Source: Cladobotryum mycophilum (lineage: Eukaryota; Ascomycota; Sordariomycetes; Hypocreales; Hypocreaceae). From it: a stretch of 64,000 nucleotides of DNA. The translations under genes were made by a program, and so were the position numbers. How positions within the stretch are numbered: the first letter of the stretch is position 1; each line of letters starts with the position of its first letter. Below, piece by piece: positions 61,581 to 64,000 of this stretch. The notes beneath the pieces are model-generated. The model had not been told where the DNA came from. It did no database searches and saw only the letters and a program-made list of their open reading frames with translations. Location of the stretch: positions 4,960,001 to 5,024,000 of the forward strand of contig CM071591.1 in assembly GCA_036429605.1 (NCBI GenBank), in the 5' to 3' direction.

Positions 61581-62823
61581 ATGAAGGTTCTCTGCCTCCA
61601 TGGCGCCTTTGGCAACGCCTCTGTAAGGATCCCCCTCCTCATCCGCCCCCTCCCTTCAGACCCCCAGATCCCGGCCATGTCCGCATTCTCGGCTGCATTT
61701 CTCTTATTTTGACAAAAAAAAAAAAAAAACCACCTCTCTCAACTGTTGAACCGTTTTTTTCCTCAGCTGCTAAATTAACATGTACATCCCCGTGTTTAGA
61801 ACTTCCAGGTTCAGTTGGGGCCCTTCATCGGGACCATTGAGAAAAACTCCAAGGTTGAGTTCAAGTGGATCAACGGCTTCACCAACGCCACCCCGCCAGA
61901 GGGCTTTGAGAACTACTTTGGCAACCCTCCGCTGTACCGTTTCATGGGTTATGATGGTATCTCCAAGCTCGATGAGACCATTGTCAAGATGAGGGAGCTC
62001 GTACAGGAGTCCACTCCCGAGGACACCATGCGCACATTGTTGGCCGAGCAGGATACCGTTGCCGCTCCGGCTGTCAAGTCGGCTATCAGCAAGCTCATCA
62101 AGATGCTCGACGAGGACCCTGAGATTGACGTAAGTCGTTATCCCAACCACACACAAACACACAAACACACAGACACACAGACAGAAAAGATGACTGTTTC
62201 GGATGATTTCGGATAGTTTTGACTTTTCCGGGTCGATAACCGTGAAACCTTGCAACTAACTCGTATGTTACAAAGGGTGTTCTGGGGTATTCGGAAGGCG
62301 CCACAACAGCTGCAACCCTTGTTCTCGAAGAAAAACGTCTGTTTGAGGAAGAGGGCAGACCACGCCATCTCAAGGTAAGCAAAAGGAAAAAGCAACCCCT
62401 TCCCTCGTGTCGTCTCATATCGTCTCATATGCATATGACGTCTCCATAACGGCCTCCCTCTCCTCCTCCTCCTCCTCCCTCTTTTGGAATAAGAACAACG
62501 TTGCTAAGCTCTGTCTTATCTTTTTCTTTCTTGTCTTGCAGAGCGCCATCTTCTTTGCCGGATGGCCTCCCGTGGCCATTACCAAGGATGGAGTCAAGAC
62601 CCTTTTGTCCGACGAGTGCGAGGAATTCATCGACCTGCCGTCATGTCACATCGTGGGCTGCAACGATCCGTACATTCACGGGGCCATGGCGTTGTACAGC
62701 ATGTGTGACGAGGATACGGCCATCCTGTTTGATCACGGAAAAGGGCATACGGTGCCGAGGGACGAGCAGACGATTCTGGAGCTGGCCGAGTCCATTGACC
62801 GCGTGTTCAACATGGCGAAGTGA
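61581..62823 (+). CDS. FSH-family serine hydrolase (LovG/CtnB-like)
   Basis: Alpha/beta hydrolase of the FSH1 family (PF03959). Exons are 61581-61622, 61800-62129, 62276-62374 and 62542-62823, with introns of 177, 146 and 167 bases; all joins are in phase, giving 250 residues. The start MKVLCLHGAFGNAS followed by NFQVQLGPF is the typical FSH N-terminus, with the oxyanion-hole HG. The nucleophile elbow is GVLGYSEGATTAA, reading directly across intron 2. A later strand, SAIFFAGWPP, and the C-terminal LFDHGKGHTVPRDEQ supply the expected catalytic histidine. There is no signal peptide. In lovastatin and citrinin pathways, members of this family (LovG, CtnB/CitA) hydrolyse polyketides off a PKS that lacks its own thioesterase. 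Its position, divergent from such a PKS, suggests the same job here, but general esterase roles exist. Confidence 0.9.
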
Positions 62824-64000
62824 TGGACGGACTGGGGCCCCCGGGGAGAAAATGTGCCTGTACACGCTGTCCTTGCATGCGTGTCACAGGAGGATTCTTT
62901 GTATCACCTACCTATTCAGTCTGGCCTAATGACATTATCCATAGTAGACCATGTAGTACAATTATTAGACAAAGAGTATACAATGCATAATCATTTTGAT
63001 GAAGACGTCATCAACTAGCATCAATGCCAACGCCAGCACCAGCACCAAGATAATGGACCTCAAGGTCAAAAAACTAAACAAACCAACATCAGGCACTTGA
63101 GACATTTGTCCACGGTGCATTTACCCGACGGCATCACGCCATTCCGTCAACAAGACGAGGCGGGTTGATCATCCTGATAGTGTACCCCCCAGCGGTACTC
63201 GGGATATTACTAGGCGAGCATGTTAGAGAATAATACTACATAGTAAGTAAGTAAGCAAACCAAAAAAAGAACTACAAGAATTAGCGAAAGAGCGGATGGG
63301 AAACCCGATTTTGGTGTTTTGACAGCGGTCAAGTCCGGTATGTCTAGTAATAACACGTGGGGAGAAGGAAGAGAGACTTACTATCTCTCATCTGTCTCTC
63401 TTATCATGCAATTCCTTCTCATTCAGGCCATATAAGATGCTCAGCTATTAAGGATCCATAAAAAAATGTTGAGTGATCACGAGAGCAATGCGTTTTGTTA
63501 TCGTTATGCTATAGGCAGGATTTGGGTGGTACCCTATATGTGATGCCAACTATTATTTCCAAAAACGCTTTCTACAACACCGAGAGGGCGTGATTGACAT
63601 CCATGTTCTTCTTCTTCCCGTCTTCTCTTTTGTGGACTCTTGTCTCTGTCTCTAACTGACTAACTCTCTCTCACACCACCACCATGGATTGGGGAGGGAG
63701 AGAGAGAGAGACCCCTTCTTCTCCTAGGGGGTACCCGCATCTTGCTTCTAAAACAAACGCGCCGATTAACGTTGCTTAGCATATCGGGTAGGCTACATCT
63801 ATTTTATATGTATATGCACTACGGCTATCGCGGTCTCTTTTTTGGCGTCGCTTGGTGAGCGGCTTCACCTGAGTGAACATTGGGAAGACAAGACAAGGCC
63901 GCCGTAGGCATTCTCCGAGACAGATCGGCGGCAAACATGGCATCGTTACACTCTGGGCTGTTTTTCTCTCTTTCCTTCTCTCTCTCCTTTCCTTGTCTAG
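62824..64000. other. gene-free right end
   Basis: 1.2 kb after the hydrolase stop with no recognisable gene. It contains GTAAGTAAGTAAG (63242-63254), GAGA/CTCT tracts near 63655-63710 and pyrimidine-rich sequence at the very end. Confidence 0.55.

Noticed and set aside
1..64000. CRISPR arrays, rRNA genes, integrated transposase or viral genes
   Set aside because: Nothing of the kind was seen on either strand; the repeats are simple microsatellites or coding minisatellites.

Overview
The window is nuclear DNA of a filamentous ascomycete. Coding exons are interrupted by short GT-AG introns (mostly 50-100 bases), genes lie on both strands, and the intergenic DNA is full of microsatellites and pyrimidine tracts. 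The gene set (a highly reducing polyketide synthase, a split Zn2Cys6 regulator, BYS1 and GH20 proteins, fungal-type SKI2, ERG6, MZM1 and MCP1) points to Pezizomycotina. Sordariomycetes, and probably Hypocreales, is my inference from general gene style, not from a database match.

Layout. Positions 1-3285 hold no gene I can support. From 3.3 to 20.9 kb there is a dense housekeeping block: a CPA2-type cation/proton antiporter (-), a DUF427 protein (-), the ESCRT-III protein DID2 (+), the SKI2 RNA helicase (-), pyruvate dehydrogenase E1 beta PDB1 (-), sterol C24-methyltransferase ERG6 (-), the splicing factor SLT11/ECM2 (+), the LYR-motif assembly factor MZM1 (-, three small exons) and the ribosome-associated J-protein zuotin (+). 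From 21.2 to 29.3 kb a full-length ABCB/MDR transporter (-) and a Zn2Cys6 transcription factor (+) stand head to head across a 1.16 kb intergenic region. A C2H2 zinc-finger protein (-), MCP1 (+), an F-box/WD protein (+), a small unknown protein (-), a PD-(D/E)XK-like protein (-), a secreted GH20 hexosaminidase (-) and a secreted BYS1 protein (-) follow. They are separated by gene-poor stretches of 1.7-3.5 kb.

The right end (51.6-62.8 kb) is the most interesting part. A 2,326-residue highly reducing PKS (-) is divergent from an FSH-family serine hydrolase (+), with nothing recognisable between them. The PKS has no thioesterase, so the hydrolase is a natural candidate for trans release, as LovG does for LovB. 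The PKS lacks a C-methyltransferase, its dehydratase has lost several signature residues, and its middle linker carries 14 perfect 12-bp repeats encoding Asn-Gly-His-X. The pair looks like a minimal two-gene polyketide locus.

A second pattern runs through the window. At least seven otherwise well-conserved reading frames in five genes (SKI2 three times, the Zn2Cys6 factor, the F-box/WD gene, the small unknown gene, GH20) break at G or C runs of about 4-6 bases. In each case one extra base would restore the frame. This looks like homopolymer undercalling in the consensus sequence rather than five pseudogenes. Automated gene models here should be read with that in mind.
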